A stretch of DNA of 39,573 bases from a virus. This document shows, in pieces, positions 1-7,557 of the stretch. The stretch is from positions 1-39,573 of the IMG/VR virus record IMGVR_UViG_3300044613_002815, one strand, 5' to 3'. Numbering within the stretch: position 1 is the first letter of the stretch; each line of letters opens with the position of its first letter. The position numbers were made by a program, and so were the translations under genes. The notes below the pieces were generated by a model. It was not told the DNA's origin. It saw nothing but the letters and a program-made list of their open reading frames with translations, and ran no database searches.

Positions 1-127
1 GTGGTTCGGAGTGGCCCAGCGCCGTCGCCGTGTGTTCGTTGTCGGATGTCTTGGAGACGGGGCCGCTGCCGCAACGGTTCTATTTGAGTCAGAAAGCGTG
101 TGCCGGAATCCTGCGCCGAGCAGAGAA
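1..127. repeat. 127-bp exact repeat (left copy), assembly-junction signature
   Basis: Bases 1-127 are identical to 37885-38011; the first mismatch is at base 128 (a versus g at 38012). The repeat lies in the methyltransferase gene after motif VI. A perfect repeat of exactly 127 bases at the very start of a sequence, followed by homologous but divergent DNA, is what a de Bruijn assembler run at k=127 leaves at a branch point. I infer that this end joins 37884/37885 on a circular map. Confidence 0.85.
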
Positions 128-200
128 AAGGGGCAAGGAGTTGCCGCCGATGCTGCGGGATGCGCTGGAGGCGGTCGCAGGGGGGGGGATGACGCAATGA
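3..200 (+). CDS. Second-frame protein overlapping the methyltransferase, C-terminal part (second allele)
   Basis: In the +1 frame relative to the methyltransferase this stretch reads without a stop to TGA at 198-200. It contains CSLSDVLETGPLPQRFYLS, then KACAGILRRAEKRGKELP and a short tail LRDALEAVAGGGMTQ. The same frame is open in the other allele (37611-38117). Just after the 127-bp repeat the two alleles differ mainly at third positions of this frame (aaa/aag, agg/cgc, ggc/ggg, aag/aaa, gag/gaa, ttg/ctg), so A-E-K-R-G-K-E-L-P is kept while the methyltransferase frame changes. I recall similar sequences as small unnamed phage proteins beside Dcm-like genes. Function unknown. Confidence 0.55.
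   Translation, partial: GSEWPSAVAVCSLSDVLETGPLPQRFYLSQKACAGILRRAEKRGKELPPMLRDALEAVAGGGMTQ
180..188 (+). repeat. Poly-G tract (G9) near the end of the second-frame gene
   Basis: Nine consecutive Gs encode Gly-Gly-Gly just before the end of the second-frame protein (AVAGGGMTQ stop). The methyltransferase frame also runs through it. A change of one base would alter both overlapping products. The other allele has no such tract at the equivalent place. Confidence 0.7.
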
Positions 201-384
201 GCACGGCAAGATCATTGCGAGCGCAAGCCAACTCGGCGCACCGGGCGGATGCGGACAATTATGTTCCAGAAGCCATAGCCACGCTGACTGCTCGGATGCA
301 GGGCAGCAGTGGATGGGCTCCATACAACGAAACCGCCCATTTGTTACCTCAAATAGTCGGAACCCTTTCAGACGGCGCGCACCA

Positions 385-394
385 GGGGGGGGGG
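385..394 (+). repeat. Poly-G tract (G10) in the methyltransferase recognition region, second allele
   Basis: Ten consecutive Gs within GAHQGGG. The matching tract in the other allele (38170-38178) has nine. The one-base difference moves the C-terminal 40-45 residues into another frame. Length variation at a homopolymer between otherwise similar alleles is the hallmark of slipped-strand phase variation, but long G runs are also prone to sequencing error. Confidence 0.75.
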
Positions 395-523
395 CTTAAC
401 GGCCAAGATGCCTACACGGGCCGCATATTCGCCTGCGCTCGCCAACCCGCTGACGGCGCGGATGGGCAAGGGGATCAACACGACCTTGGACGAGGGGCAG
501 ACGCCGATTGTGGAGGCTAAACA

Positions 524-1414
524 ATGACCAACAGCAAATTCCTCGCCTGGTGCCGCAACCCGAACCGCCGCAAGAAGGTGGCCAGCAGCCTGCACTCCCA
601 GATTTACCATTGGGCTTGTCTGCTGCGTGAAGACGGCGTCACGCACCCTCGGGCCTACCGCATCATCCGGCAGATGGTGGATGCGGTGCGGGAGGACACG
701 GCACGCTTTACGCCGGATCGGGAGATCCTGTCGGCCATTCAGACGGCCTACGAGGTGACGCCGAGCACCGGCACGGCTCGCACGCGGCCTTGGCCGGTGC
801 CGAACCGCACGCTGCAAGGCGAATGCCGCCGGCTGTCCAAGGCGCGGGGCTGGACGTTGGAGAAGTTGCGGGAGGCTTCGGCCTTTACGGTCAAAGACGC
901 GCTCGAAGCCGACCCATGGTTCTTTTTGGCGGACATGGTGGGCAAGGGCGCATTGGTTTGCATTGGTCAGGGCGTGGCCAAGTTTCAGACGTTGCCGCTC
1001 GAGGAGGTGCGCGGACAGCTTCACTTGTGGGAGTTTATCGTGCCGAACGCGATGTCGGCCCTCGAGGGCAAGCGCAAGAGCGACGGCGAACTGTCGGCGC
1101 ACACGCTCGACAATACCGGGCCGCGTCAGAACATCGTGGTGGAGTTCGATGACGGTGCCACGCCTGACGAGCAGGCGGCGCGGCATATTTGGCTCTCCGA
1201 ATACCGCAAGCTGCGGATGGTGGTCTTTAGCGGCAGCAAGTCACTGCACGGCTGGTATCAGGCCAAGGACGAGGCCGAGGACCGCAAATTTATGGAGGAG
1301 GCCGTGCGCCTGGGCGGCGACCCGAAGACCTGGCTGAAGTCGCAATTTGTCCGCCTGCCTAACGGACAGCGGCAGGATGGAACAATTCAAAGGGTGGAGT
1401 TTTTCGATGCGTAA
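524..1414 (+). CDS. Primase-polymerase-like replication protein (AEP-type), allele A
   Basis: A 296-aa protein. Its C-terminal half carries an arrangement typical of archaeo-eukaryotic primases: an acidic strand NIVVEFDDG near residue 205 (metal-binding), SGSKSLHGWY near 240 (the small-x-His nucleotide-binding motif), and QRVEFFD at the extreme C-terminus (third acidic motif). It probably primes replication with the ATPase encoded immediately downstream, whose ATG overlaps this gene by 8 nt. A second version lies at 38308-39204. The two are near-identical over about the last 130 residues, which hold all the motifs, and differ most around residues 125-165. The assignment rests on motifs and context; a degenerate primase is possible. 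Confidence 0.6.
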   Translation: MTNSKFLAWCRNPNRRKKVASSLHSQIYHWACLLREDGVTHPRAYRIIRQMVDAVREDTARFTPDREILSAIQTAYEVTPSTGTARTRPWPVPNRTLQGECRRLSKARGWTLEKLREASAFTVKDALEADPWFFLADMVGKGALVCIGQGVAKFQTLPLEEVRGQLHLWEFIVPNAMSALEGKRKSDGELSAHTLDNTGPRQNIVVEFDDGATPDEQAARHIWLSEYRKLRMVVFSGSKSLHGWYQAKDEAEDRKFMEEAVRLGGDPKTWLKSQFVRLPNGQRQDGTIQRVEFFDA

Positions 1415-2618
1415 GATTCACAAAGCACAACCGGCCGGCGAGGCGGCCTATATGGAAACCAAGGGCATGGACGAGGGCGAAGCGCCTAAGATCCACACGC
1501 TGAAGGTGGCGGATGATCCCGAGGAGCTGGTGGACGGGCTGCCCGAGTGGGTGGACGGCAATGACCTGATCTCCTGCGAAAACGAGGCACCAGAAATCTT
1601 GATCGCGGGGCCAGATGGTAGCGAAGAGGGGGCAATCCTTCGGCGCGGCAGCAAGCTAGTGGTGGGCGGCTCGTCGAAGATGGGCAAAACGTGGTCACTA
1701 ATCGACTTGGGGCTGGCTGTGGCGGCCGGCGGCAAGTGGCTCGGGCATTTTCAGTGCCGTCAGGGGACGGTGCTATATGTGAATTTGGAATTGCGGAAAC
1801 ATACCGCAGGCAAGCGGATGCGCTGGATCGGGGAGAAGCGGGGCTATTGCCGGGGCACGGGGCTGCGGCCCGAGGTGAGCAAGGCCATCAAGACGTGGAA
1901 CCTTCGCGGACAGTGCTACGACCTGATCGCCATGCTTTCAACGGCGCGGATGAGGCTCAAGGACAAGGATGCGCCGAAGTTTGCCCTCATCATCTTGGAT
2001 CCCATTTACAAGACCTACGGGGACAAGGACGAGAACTCGGCCGGCGACATGGCGGCCTTGATGCTGGAGATCGAGCGGTTTGCCGACGAGTGCAATGCGG
2101 CCATTGCCTTTGCGGCGCATTTTTCCAAGGGCAATCAGAGCGGCAAGGAGGCCATTGATCGCATCTCGGGCAGTGGGGTGATGGCCCGCGACCCTGATGC
2201 CATTATCACGTTCACGAACCACGAGGAGGAGGACTGTTACACGCTGGATGCCGTGGTGCGGGAGTTCCCGCCCGTTCCTGCAACCGTAATGCAGTGGGAG
2301 GCGCCGGTAATGTGCCCGAGGGTTGATCTTGACCCCACCAAGCTGCGGCAACCGGGGAAGATCAAGGACACGTTTGGCCCCCGCGCCGAGGCCATTCGTC
2401 AGGTGTTGGACGAGTCCACCAGCGGCGAAATGGGCAGCGCGGACCTCATTTTGCGCGCCAAGGCCATAACTCAAGACAACCACAGCCCCGGCGTCTGGAA
2501 ACAGTCAATCAATAGGCATATGCACGTCCTTGCCGAATACGGCGTGGAAAAGGTGAACAATGGGACAAAACAGGCCGTTTTTCGGCTCAAAAAAGGAGGC
2601 ACACATGACCCGTTTTAA
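1407..2618 (+). CDS. RepA-like AAA ATPase / replicative helicase, allele A
   Basis: A 403-aa ATPase. Walker A is GSSKMGKT at residues 88-95. A hydrophobic Walker B strand LIILDPIYKTYG lies near residue 195, and AAHFSKGN and DRISGSGVMARDPDAI follow, a set typical of RepA/RecA-like AAA_25 helicases of plasmids and phages. The C-terminus looks like a small winged-helix segment (KQSINRHMHVLAEYGV). I chose the ATG at 1407, overlapping the primase stop, because the other allele starts at the same place (39201) with nearly the same first residues (MRKIHKAQPAG / MRNVHKAQPAG). Predicted role: helicase or helicase loader acting with the primase-like protein. Confidence 0.75.
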   Translation: MRKIHKAQPAGEAAYMETKGMDEGEAPKIHTLKVADDPEELVDGLPEWVDGNDLISCENEAPEILIAGPDGSEEGAILRRGSKLVVGGSSKMGKTWSLIDLGLAVAAGGKWLGHFQCRQGTVLYVNLELRKHTAGKRMRWIGEKRGYCRGTGLRPEVSKAIKTWNLRGQCYDLIAMLSTARMRLKDKDAPKFALIILDPIYKTYGDKDENSAGDMAALMLEIERFADECNAAIAFAAHFSKGNQSGKEAIDRISGSGVMARDPDAIITFTNHEEEDCYTLDAVVREFPPVPATVMQWEAPVMCPRVDLDPTKLRQPGKIKDTFGPRAEAIRQVLDESTSGEMGSADLILRAKAITQDNHSPGVWKQSINRHMHVLAEYGVEKVNNGTKQAVFRLKKGGTHDPF

Positions 2619-3207
2619 GCCCGATTCACTTCATTCATCATCATTAAGAGAATATGTGATGAATGAAGCTCCAATCAGTCTTAAGGACAGACAGAAAAGT
2701 CCTGTCCGTCTTAAGACTGTTGGGCCGTCGATAACAGACGTTCAAAAAGAGGCCAAAGACGATTTGCCGCCTTGGCTTAACGGCAACGACTTTTTGGCAT
2801 TAGCCAAAGAAAAACCAGAGGCCGAATGGGAGGCCGAATGGAAATACCGTGATGGCTATTTCACCGGCTGGCTGCATTGTGCCAGGGCCATTGTGCGGCT
2901 TTACAAAAAGGGCTACGTGCGGCCAAGGGATATTGCCTCTGTGCTGGAAAGCCACGATGAGACGCTAAGGCAATGGAGAGATCGGGCCGAAACCGAAGAT
3001 CCACTGACTATGGGCGAACCCTCTTTCAAGGCGCAATCGTGGGGCGATTTGCGGCGCAGTGTTTTTGAGCGCGACGGGTGGGCCTGCATCGATTGCGGCG
3101 ACACGCAAAATCTTGAGGCGCACCACGTCGAGTCAGTCCGCGAGGGAGGGCTGTCTGCTTTGGGCAATCTGGTGACGCTTTGTCGCCAGTGCCACCGAGG
3201 ATTTTAA
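2605..3207 (+). CDS. HNH nuclease-domain protein
   Basis: 200 aa, with a very strong ribosome site (aaaaggagg) 6 nt before the ATG. The C-terminal 55 residues form an HNH domain: a CxxC pair at C161/C164, AHHVES with H173/H174, and CRQCH at 193-197, giving a zinc-ribbon ββα-metal fold. Residues 54-71 (LPPWLNGNDFLALAKEKP) resemble the segment before the ATPase domain of the preceding gene (LPEWVDGND) and more closely its other allele (LPPWLKGNELFALKAQTP). The residues between look like a helical DNA-binding region (RDIASVLESHDETLRQWRDR). It could be a homing-type or packaging-associated nuclease; position far from terminase argues against the latter. It lies 14 nt before the stop of the upstream ATPase and so overlaps it. 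Confidence 0.7.
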   Translation: MTRFKPDSLHSSSLREYVMNEAPISLKDRQKSPVRLKTVGPSITDVQKEAKDDLPPWLNGNDFLALAKEKPEAEWEAEWKYRDGYFTGWLHCARAIVRLYKKGYVRPRDIASVLESHDETLRQWRDRAETEDPLTMGEPSFKAQSWGDLRRSVFERDGWACIDCGDTQNLEAHHVESVREGGLSALGNLVTLCRQCHRGF

Positions 3208-3209
3208 CC

Positions 3210-3407
3210 ATGAAAACACCACGAAAAGCAAAACTGACTGAATTGAGAGAAGGCAGGCCAACCCTTAACAATGGCCAACCGGCAGAATGGCTGATCAGCG
3301 CAGTGGGCCAAGATGTGGCCGAGGCGGCTGTATTGTTTGCCGCTGGGGCCATTGAGACGGCCGGGGTGACCTTGCGGGTGGCTGAGACGGCAAGGAGGGC
3401 GGCGTGA
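3210..3407 (+). CDS. Hypothetical small protein
   Basis: 65 aa (MKTPRKAKLTELREG to AETARRAA), starting 2 nt after the HNH gene stop. The centre (AEAAVLFAAGAIETAGVTLRVAETA) is an Ala-rich amphipathic helix, basic at both ends. I do not recognise it. Its stop overlaps the GTG of the next small gene (GTGA), so the genes are translationally coupled. Confidence 0.55.
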   Translation: MKTPRKAKLTELREGRPTLNNGQPAEWLISAVGQDVAEAAVLFAAGAIETAGVTLRVAETARRAA

Positions 3408-3577
3408 TCAATCTAAACACAGCGCCCGAGACTACGCCTAATTACGGACGCAGCCCGATCCGCCCTGTAGGGGCGCGATATGCAAGGGAGCGGGCGACCA
3501 AAACCAAACGCGACCGGGCCAAGGCCAAGGCGCGGCGACTTATGCAGAAAAACAGCAAACGGAGGAACCGGCTATGA
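3404..3577 (+). CDS. Small very basic protein
   Basis: 57 aa from a GTG overlapping the previous stop, ending in a TGA that overlaps the next ATG (ATGA). The N-terminus is INLNTAPETTPNYGRSP and the second half is almost entirely Lys/Arg (ATKTKRDRAKAKARR, then QKNSKRRNRL). This suggests nucleic-acid binding. Coupling on both sides supports it being a real gene. Confidence 0.55.
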   Translation: MINLNTAPETTPNYGRSPIRPVGARYARERATKTKRDRAKAKARRLMQKNSKRRNRL

Positions 3578-4092
3578 TTGACATTCGACGCTTCACCGCA
3601 ATGGGAGAAAACCCCCTCGATAATTTAGAAACGAGCTATTGGCCCGATCCAGCGGCTCAATGCGACTGCATTGGAGAAGAGTGGGCAGAGGCCCTAGACC
3701 TAAACCGTAAACAGTGCGCCGAGCTGGTCATTTTGATGAGGCAACACCTTCAAACAGAGGTAAGCGAGGCCGCCAGCAAGATGGTCATACCCGTTTTGAC
3801 CTACATCATGGAGCCAAGGGGCAACAAGGTCTTGCGGTATTACGCATTTCTCATGGCGGCGGGCGATATTTCGGTGACCTTATCCAACACTTACACCGAA
3901 ATTGCCAAAAGAATCGGGGTAACCAAGGCGGCGCTTTCTAAGGCCGTCATTGAAATTCAGAAGAAATTCAACATTAAGGGGCACAACGATTTTCAAAAGT
4001 CCGATGAGGCCAGAGAGGCCGCGCGGCAGGCAGCAAACCAAAGTTGGAAACACAGACACCAAATAGATGAACAACGACTTAACAACGATTAA
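3574..4092 (+). CDS. Helix-turn-helix-like regulatory protein
   Basis: 172 aa with a good ribosome site (cggaggaaccggct). A central segment TYTEIAKRIGVTKAALSKAV near residues 110-130 reads as a helix-turn-helix, followed by a basic tail (EAREAARQAANQSWKHRHQ). Bases here are AT-richer than in the flanking genes. It sits just before the packaging genes, so a role in late-gene control or origin binding is plausible but not shown. Confidence 0.5.
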   Translation: MIDIRRFTAMGENPLDNLETSYWPDPAAQCDCIGEEWAEALDLNRKQCAELVILMRQHLQTEVSEAASKMVIPVLTYIMEPRGNKVLRYYAFLMAAGDISVTLSNTYTEIAKRIGVTKAALSKAVIEIQKKFNIKGHNDFQKSDEAREAARQAANQSWKHRHQIDEQRLNND

Positions 4093-4681
4093 ATTAGAAT
4101 TGGCGGCGGTTGATTCCCTGTGCCAAGAAATCAAAGACCTCGACGCAAAGGCGCGAGTTCTTGCCATTGAAATAGGCGACAAAGGCGCCGAGCTTGCCTC
4201 TGTTGTATTCGAGGCCGGCAAGAAGATTGAATCGCTGCAAGATACGACGGGCGCAGCGTTCCACCACATCCTGAGAGAAAAGGTCGGCATGACCTTTGGG
4301 GTGGCCCAGAAATACATGAGGGTTGCCAAGATCTACGGGTGCGGAACCCCTGATCTGCCAGGGTTAAAGGCAATGATGATCGCAGCGGGCTATGAGCAAA
4401 TGGCAACGCAGCCCAGCACTGCCCGCCTTATGAGTGGCGACGAAGACCAGCAAGAGTGGGCAGAGCGGTTCAGCAAGGACGAAGACTCACAGGCATTGGG
4501 CTTTGCGGCTCACTGGGTTCACGATGGCAGAAGGTGGCTCAATCAAGTGGTGCAAAGACATCCAGTTGAGGCAATGGAGCGCGACACTTGCGTTCAGCTT
4601 CTGACAGTTGTAAGGCCAATACGCGATCTTATCTGGAACATTGAGAAGCGGCTTGTGACCTTAACAGGAGAGCAGGCATGA
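4067..4681 (+). CDS. Hypothetical protein, possible terminase-associated or regulator
   Basis: 204 aa, overlapping the previous gene by 26 nt. The N-terminal third is coiled-coil-like (VDSLCQEIKDLDAKARVLAIEI, residues about 14-35). The middle (HHILREKVGMTFGVAQKYMRVAKIYG) has the shape of a helix-turn-helix as seen in phage proteins that delay or repress cell functions (DUF3102-like). I cannot assign a function. It ends in an ATGA overlap with the next small gene. Confidence 0.45.
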   Translation: MNNDLTTIKLELAAVDSLCQEIKDLDAKARVLAIEIGDKGAELASVVFEAGKKIESLQDTTGAAFHHILREKVGMTFGVAQKYMRVAKIYGCGTPDLPGLKAMMIAAGYEQMATQPSTARLMSGDEDQQEWAERFSKDEDSQALGFAAHWVHDGRRWLNQVVQRHPVEAMERDTCVQLLTVVRPIRDLIWNIEKRLVTLTGEQA

Positions 4682-4827
4682 AGATACCAGCCGCCCGCTG
4701 CGACCCGCCCAAGGCCCTCCCAGTCTCAATAAGGAGGCATTTGATAAGCCTTGATGAGACAATGAAAGGAATCTTTTATTATCAGGAGAGCGCGTGGAGG
4801 TCACGACAGGCAGGAATTAGGCCATAG
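4678..4827 (+). CDS. Small hypothetical protein upstream of terminase
   Basis: 49 aa starting at the ATG that overlaps the preceding stop (ATGA). It is basic (SIRRHLISLDETMKGIFYY, then RSRQAGIRP). Half of it lies across a sequence repeated further downstream (see 4723-4747 and 4871-4893), so the DNA may matter more as a packaging or control site than as a gene. Confidence 0.35.
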   Translation: MKIPAARCDPPKALPVSIRRHLISLDETMKGIFYYQESAWRSRQAGIRP

Positions 4828-4893
4828 TTTTTTGCGAATGGTCGAGATAAACAACTATCATCCAAAACTCGTCTCAATAACCCCTTTTGATAA
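4723..4893. repeat. Direct repeat pair upstream of the small terminase gene
   Basis: GTCTCAATAA followed after 8 or 6 nt by TTGATAA occurs at 4723-4747 and again at 4871-4893. The second copy is 30 nt before terS. The stretch 4828-4924 has no gene and is AT-rich, with GATAA/TTATC-type inverted repeats and a CATAAT near 4916. Small terminases of lambda-type phages bind repeated sites just upstream of their own gene (cosB), so these repeats are a candidate packaging recognition region. A late promoter is an alternative. Confidence 0.35.
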
Positions 4894-4924
4894 TGCGACT
4901 TGCAAAAGCCACCCATAATGCCCA

Positions 4925-5464
4925 ATGGCCCTGACTCAGACCCAATTAGCCAACGCTCTCGACTCAAATCCAGCGAGCGTGTCCATCTGGAAAAGCCGGG
5001 GGATGCCAGTGGACTCGGTGGACGCGGCGAAGGCATGGGTAGCGGCCAACATCCGCCGAAACAAAGGGGCGAGAATCAGCGGGCTGGTCGCCTCGGAAAA
5101 CCTAGCAATGGGGGCAAAGCCAAGGCTCGACCGCGCAGCCGAGGGGGAGATCCGTCACTACGAGCTATGGAAAGCAGCGGCCAACAGCCAGGACATGAAC
5201 AGCCGATCAGTGGCCGAGTTGGCCGGGGCGTGGCGCGACAGTCGGAAGGCGGCAGCGCAGGCCGAGCAGGAGCTGGCGGCATTTCTGGCGATGAAGAACG
5301 CGACACTCAACAAACAGGAGACGGTGGCAGCGATCCGCTCGCTAGTCTCGGCACTCAGGCAGGATTTCTCGACGTTCCCTTGGGGCCGGCAGGCCACGGA
5401 GTTGATGAAGAAGCATCTGGGGACATTGCCCAGCTCCTTGAGCGAGGCGACCGCCACGGCCTAG
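4925..5464 (+). CDS. terS: Small terminase subunit (TerS, Nu1-like)
   Basis: 179 aa. The N-terminus TQTQLANALDSNPASVSIWK is a winged helix-turn-helix as in lambda Nu1, followed by DSVDAAKAWVAANIRR. A long helical region at residues 60-130 (RAAEGEIRHYELWKAAANSQ and AAAQAEQELAAFLAMKNA) fits the oligomerisation domain. It recognises the packaging site and hands DNA to the large subunit encoded next. It has no clear ribosome site. The other frame over this region is open too and joins the large terminase frame, but its composition shows it is not protein. Confidence 0.85.
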   Translation: MALTQTQLANALDSNPASVSIWKSRGMPVDSVDAAKAWVAANIRRNKGARISGLVASENLAMGAKPRLDRAAEGEIRHYELWKAAANSQDMNSRSVAELAGAWRDSRKAAAQAEQELAAFLAMKNATLNKQETVAAIRSLVSALRQDFSTFPWGRQATELMKKHLGTLPSSLSEATATA

Positions 5465-5490
5465 ACTTTGCCTGGGGCGAAGCAAGGGCC

Positions 5491-7164
5491 GTGACCCTTG
5501 AGCCTCCCAAGCTCGGGGTGGTCGAGTGGGCCGAGGACAATCTCAAGCTGTCTGAGCGCATCACCAACAAGCCGGGCAGCTACCTCACAACTCGCACGCC
5601 GTATGTGCGCGAGGTGCTGGAATGCTTTGCTGATGACCGAGTGCGCCGGCTGGCCTTGGTCTGGGGGGCTCAGACATCAAAGACCACGGCCATCATAATC
5701 GGCATGGCCTACAAGTTAGACAATGACCCTGCGCCCTGTCTCTGGGTCATGCCGTCCACGCACTTGGCTAGATCATTTTCTGAAACGCGGTGGATGCCGC
5801 TGATTGACCAAAACCCGACGCTGGCCCGACACAAGGAGCCTGACCCTGACAAGTATAGACTTTTGGAGCAGCACTTTGACCGCATGAGTGTGTGGTTTAC
5901 GGGCAGCAACTCACCGGCCTCCCTTTCCTCGCGCTCGATTGCCGCGCTTTGCATGGACGAGCTGGACAAATTTCCAGCCAAGGGCGGCAAGGAGTCAGCG
6001 CCCTTGCAGTTGGCCGAGGCTCGTGTGGCGACTTACCCGCAGCATATCATCATCACCACCTCGACGCCGACGTATGAAGACGGGGCGATTTGGGAGGAAT
6101 GGCTCAAAGGCGACCAACGCAAATACTTTGTGCCGTGCGCCGGCTGCGGCGAGGCGTTTGTTTTGGAGTGGGAGACAATCAAATGGTCACAGGAGGCCAA
6201 ACAAGATTCCGCGTGGAACATGGAGCTTGTCGCGGAGTCGGCGCGATGCCATTGCCCTGCTTGCGACCACGCGCACACCGAGGCCGACAAGGCGCAGATG
6301 CTAGAGCGTGGCGAGTGGCGCGCGACTGACTTAGCCGCCGAGCCAGGGCGCAGAAGCTACCACCTATCGTCACTCTACGCTCCGTGGCGCAAGTGGTCAG
6401 ACCTAGCTGTCAAATTTCTCCAAGACCGCGAGACGCCCGGCGGGTTGCAAGATTTCTACAACCGCGAACTGGCCCTGCCGTGGAAAGCCGCTGGCTCACT
6501 AATCACCACGGCCATGATCCGCGAGCGGGTGGACGCATCGCCTCGCTACACCATCGGGGAACCGCCCGAGGGCAAATTGTTGGGCCGCATCATGTCCGTG
6601 GACGTTCAACAGACTGAGTTGTGGTGGATCATCCGCGAGCTGCACGAAGACGGGTCGAGCTACCTTGTGGATTACGGGGCCGCAATCGGCTGGGACTTGA
6701 TCATGGAAAAGTTCCGCCACTACAAATGCTTTAAGGGCGTTGTCGATTCGGGCTATGCGGCCAAGACCCCGGCAGGCGTTTATGATTTTGTGGCCCGCTC
6801 GGGTGGCCTATTTTGCGCGGCCAAGGGGCGCACGGTTAGCCAAGGGCTGCGGGAGCCGTGGAAGTTTCAGCAGATTCTTGGGGCCGGCCACAATATCTGG
6901 ATGCTCCAATTCGACGCCGAGTTTTGGCAGGCGCGTCTCTACCATGACGTGCTTCGCGACGGGCGGGGCAAGTGGTATCTGCCGCGAGACATTGCCAAGG
7001 ACTATGTGACGCAGTTGCAGGGCGAGGCGCTGGTCGAGAAAGAAGGCGTGGCCAAGTGGACCCGCCTCGGGGAGAACCATTTGGCCGACTGTGAAAAGAT
7101 GGGGCTTGTGCTGATAGACTCAATCATGTCTCAATTTAATGTAGCAACTCAAAATCCAACATGA
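5491..7164 (+). CDS. terL: Large terminase subunit (TerL, GpA family)
   Basis: 557 aa from a GTG 27 nt after terS. It is the packaging motor and nuclease. The ATPase domain has Walker A-like WGAQTSKTTA at residues 58-67 (a lambda gpA-type variant) and Walker B CMDELDKF near 154-161. A zinc-ribbon-like insert follows (CAGCGEAF and CHCPACDHA). The C-terminal RNase H-like nuclease begins near residue 365 (LGRIMSVDVQQTELWW) with further acidic residues (VVDSGYAAKTPAGVYDF). The frame is open further upstream, but that part lies over terS in another frame. The GTG chosen places LEPPKLGVVEWAEDN near the N-terminus, as in relatives. An ATGA overlap couples it to the next gene. Confidence 0.92.
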   Translation: MTLEPPKLGVVEWAEDNLKLSERITNKPGSYLTTRTPYVREVLECFADDRVRRLALVWGAQTSKTTAIIIGMAYKLDNDPAPCLWVMPSTHLARSFSETRWMPLIDQNPTLARHKEPDPDKYRLLEQHFDRMSVWFTGSNSPASLSSRSIAALCMDELDKFPAKGGKESAPLQLAEARVATYPQHIIITTSTPTYEDGAIWEEWLKGDQRKYFVPCAGCGEAFVLEWETIKWSQEAKQDSAWNMELVAESARCHCPACDHAHTEADKAQMLERGEWRATDLAAEPGRRSYHLSSLYAPWRKWSDLAVKFLQDRETPGGLQDFYNRELALPWKAAGSLITTAMIRERVDASPRYTIGEPPEGKLLGRIMSVDVQQTELWWIIRELHEDGSSYLVDYGAAIGWDLIMEKFRHYKCFKGVVDSGYAAKTPAGVYDFVARSGGLFCAAKGRTVSQGLREPWKFQQILGAGHNIWMLQFDAEFWQARLYHDVLRDGRGKWYLPRDIAKDYVTQLQGEALVEKEGVAKWTRLGENHLADCEKMGLVLIDSIMSQFNVATQNPT

Positions 7165-7541
7165 CCTTCTTACTTTTATGGGCGGTGTTCGGAGTGATCG
7201 GATATTTCATCGGCAGCCAAAAGGGACGCTCGACGGAAGGGGTGGTGCTTGGCCTGCTCCTAGGGCCAATCGGCTGGCTGGTGGTTCGCTATGGCCCCGA
7301 CTTCCGCACCGCCCAGGACAAAACCAAGGCGGTGGAAAAATCGACCAGAATCCGGGTGGCCAAAGACGGGCAGGATTTGGGGCCAATAGACTTGCCAGCG
7401 ATCAAGCTGCATTTGCGATCCGGCCATCTAACATGGCATGATTACTACTACGACGAAGACGCTGCCGACTGGGTTGCTCTTGCGTCCTGCCCGCTGCTTT
7501 CGTCCTATGGGCAAGCGTTAAGCGAGCAGCCCGTTTCTTGA
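7161..7541 (+). CDS. Membrane protein with GYF-like domain
   Basis: 126 aa. Two membrane segments at the N-terminus (LLLWAVFGVIGYFIG and GVVLGLLLGPIGWLVV, residues 4-44) are followed by a cytoplasmic-type domain beginning IRVAKDGQDLGPIDLPAIK and ending YDEDAADWVALASCPLL. This is the pattern of the GYF_2/DUF4339 domain (G-P-x5-I/L ... W). Such a protein is unexpected between the large terminase and the portal. It may anchor phage assembly or modify the host membrane. Its stop TGA lies inside the TTGACA element that precedes the next gene. Confidence 0.6.
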   Translation: MTFLLLWAVFGVIGYFIGSQKGRSTEGVVLGLLLGPIGWLVVRYGPDFRTAQDKTKAVEKSTRIRVAKDGQDLGPIDLPAIKLHLRSGHLTWHDYYYDEDAADWVALASCPLLSSYGQALSEQPVS

Positions 7542-7557
7542 CACAGGCCGCGAGTGC
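7538..7557 (+). promoter_or_regulatory. TTGACA start element, spacer 14 nt
   Basis: TTGACA at 7538-7543, then 14 nt containing GCCGCGAG, then the GTG start at 7558. The upstream stop codon lies inside the hexamer. It is one of ten similar elements in the window (see findings). Confidence 0.6.

Larger units (their letters stand above)
2..520 (+). pseudogene. C5-cytosine DNA methyltransferase, 3' part (second allele, poly-G shifted)
   Basis: This is the C-terminal part of the methyltransferase seen whole at 37238-38311. It begins within WFGVAQRRRRVFVVG (motif VIII) and runs on into target-recognition-type sequence (ATLTARMQG, then IVGTLSDGAHQGGG). At 385-394 it has ten Gs where the other allele has nine. 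With ten, the frame ends at the TAA at 518-520. With nine, it would read LTARMGKGINTTLDEGQTPIVEA, like the other allele, and stop at the TGA that overlaps the ATG of the next gene (ATGA), the coupling used almost everywhere in this genome. I therefore think nine Gs is the full-length state and ten is a shifted state or a sequencing error. Residues between base 128 and about 330 differ strongly from the other allele. Confidence 0.7.

Noticed and set aside
524-2618. Genuine tandem duplication of the methyltransferase-primase-ATPase block within one genome
   Set aside because: The identity at the joint is exactly 127 bp at the sequence end and then diverges at once, which fits an assembly-graph branch between two strain alleles better than duplication.
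4068-4681. Toxin-antitoxin or anti-CRISPR assignment for the unknown small early genes
   Set aside because: No motif supports it; left as hypothetical proteins.
4900-5490. Large terminase starting at 4900 (754-aa frame)
   Set aside because: The first ~195 residues lie over the small terminase in another frame and have Gly/Arg/Pro-rich noise composition; the family-like sequence begins near 5491.
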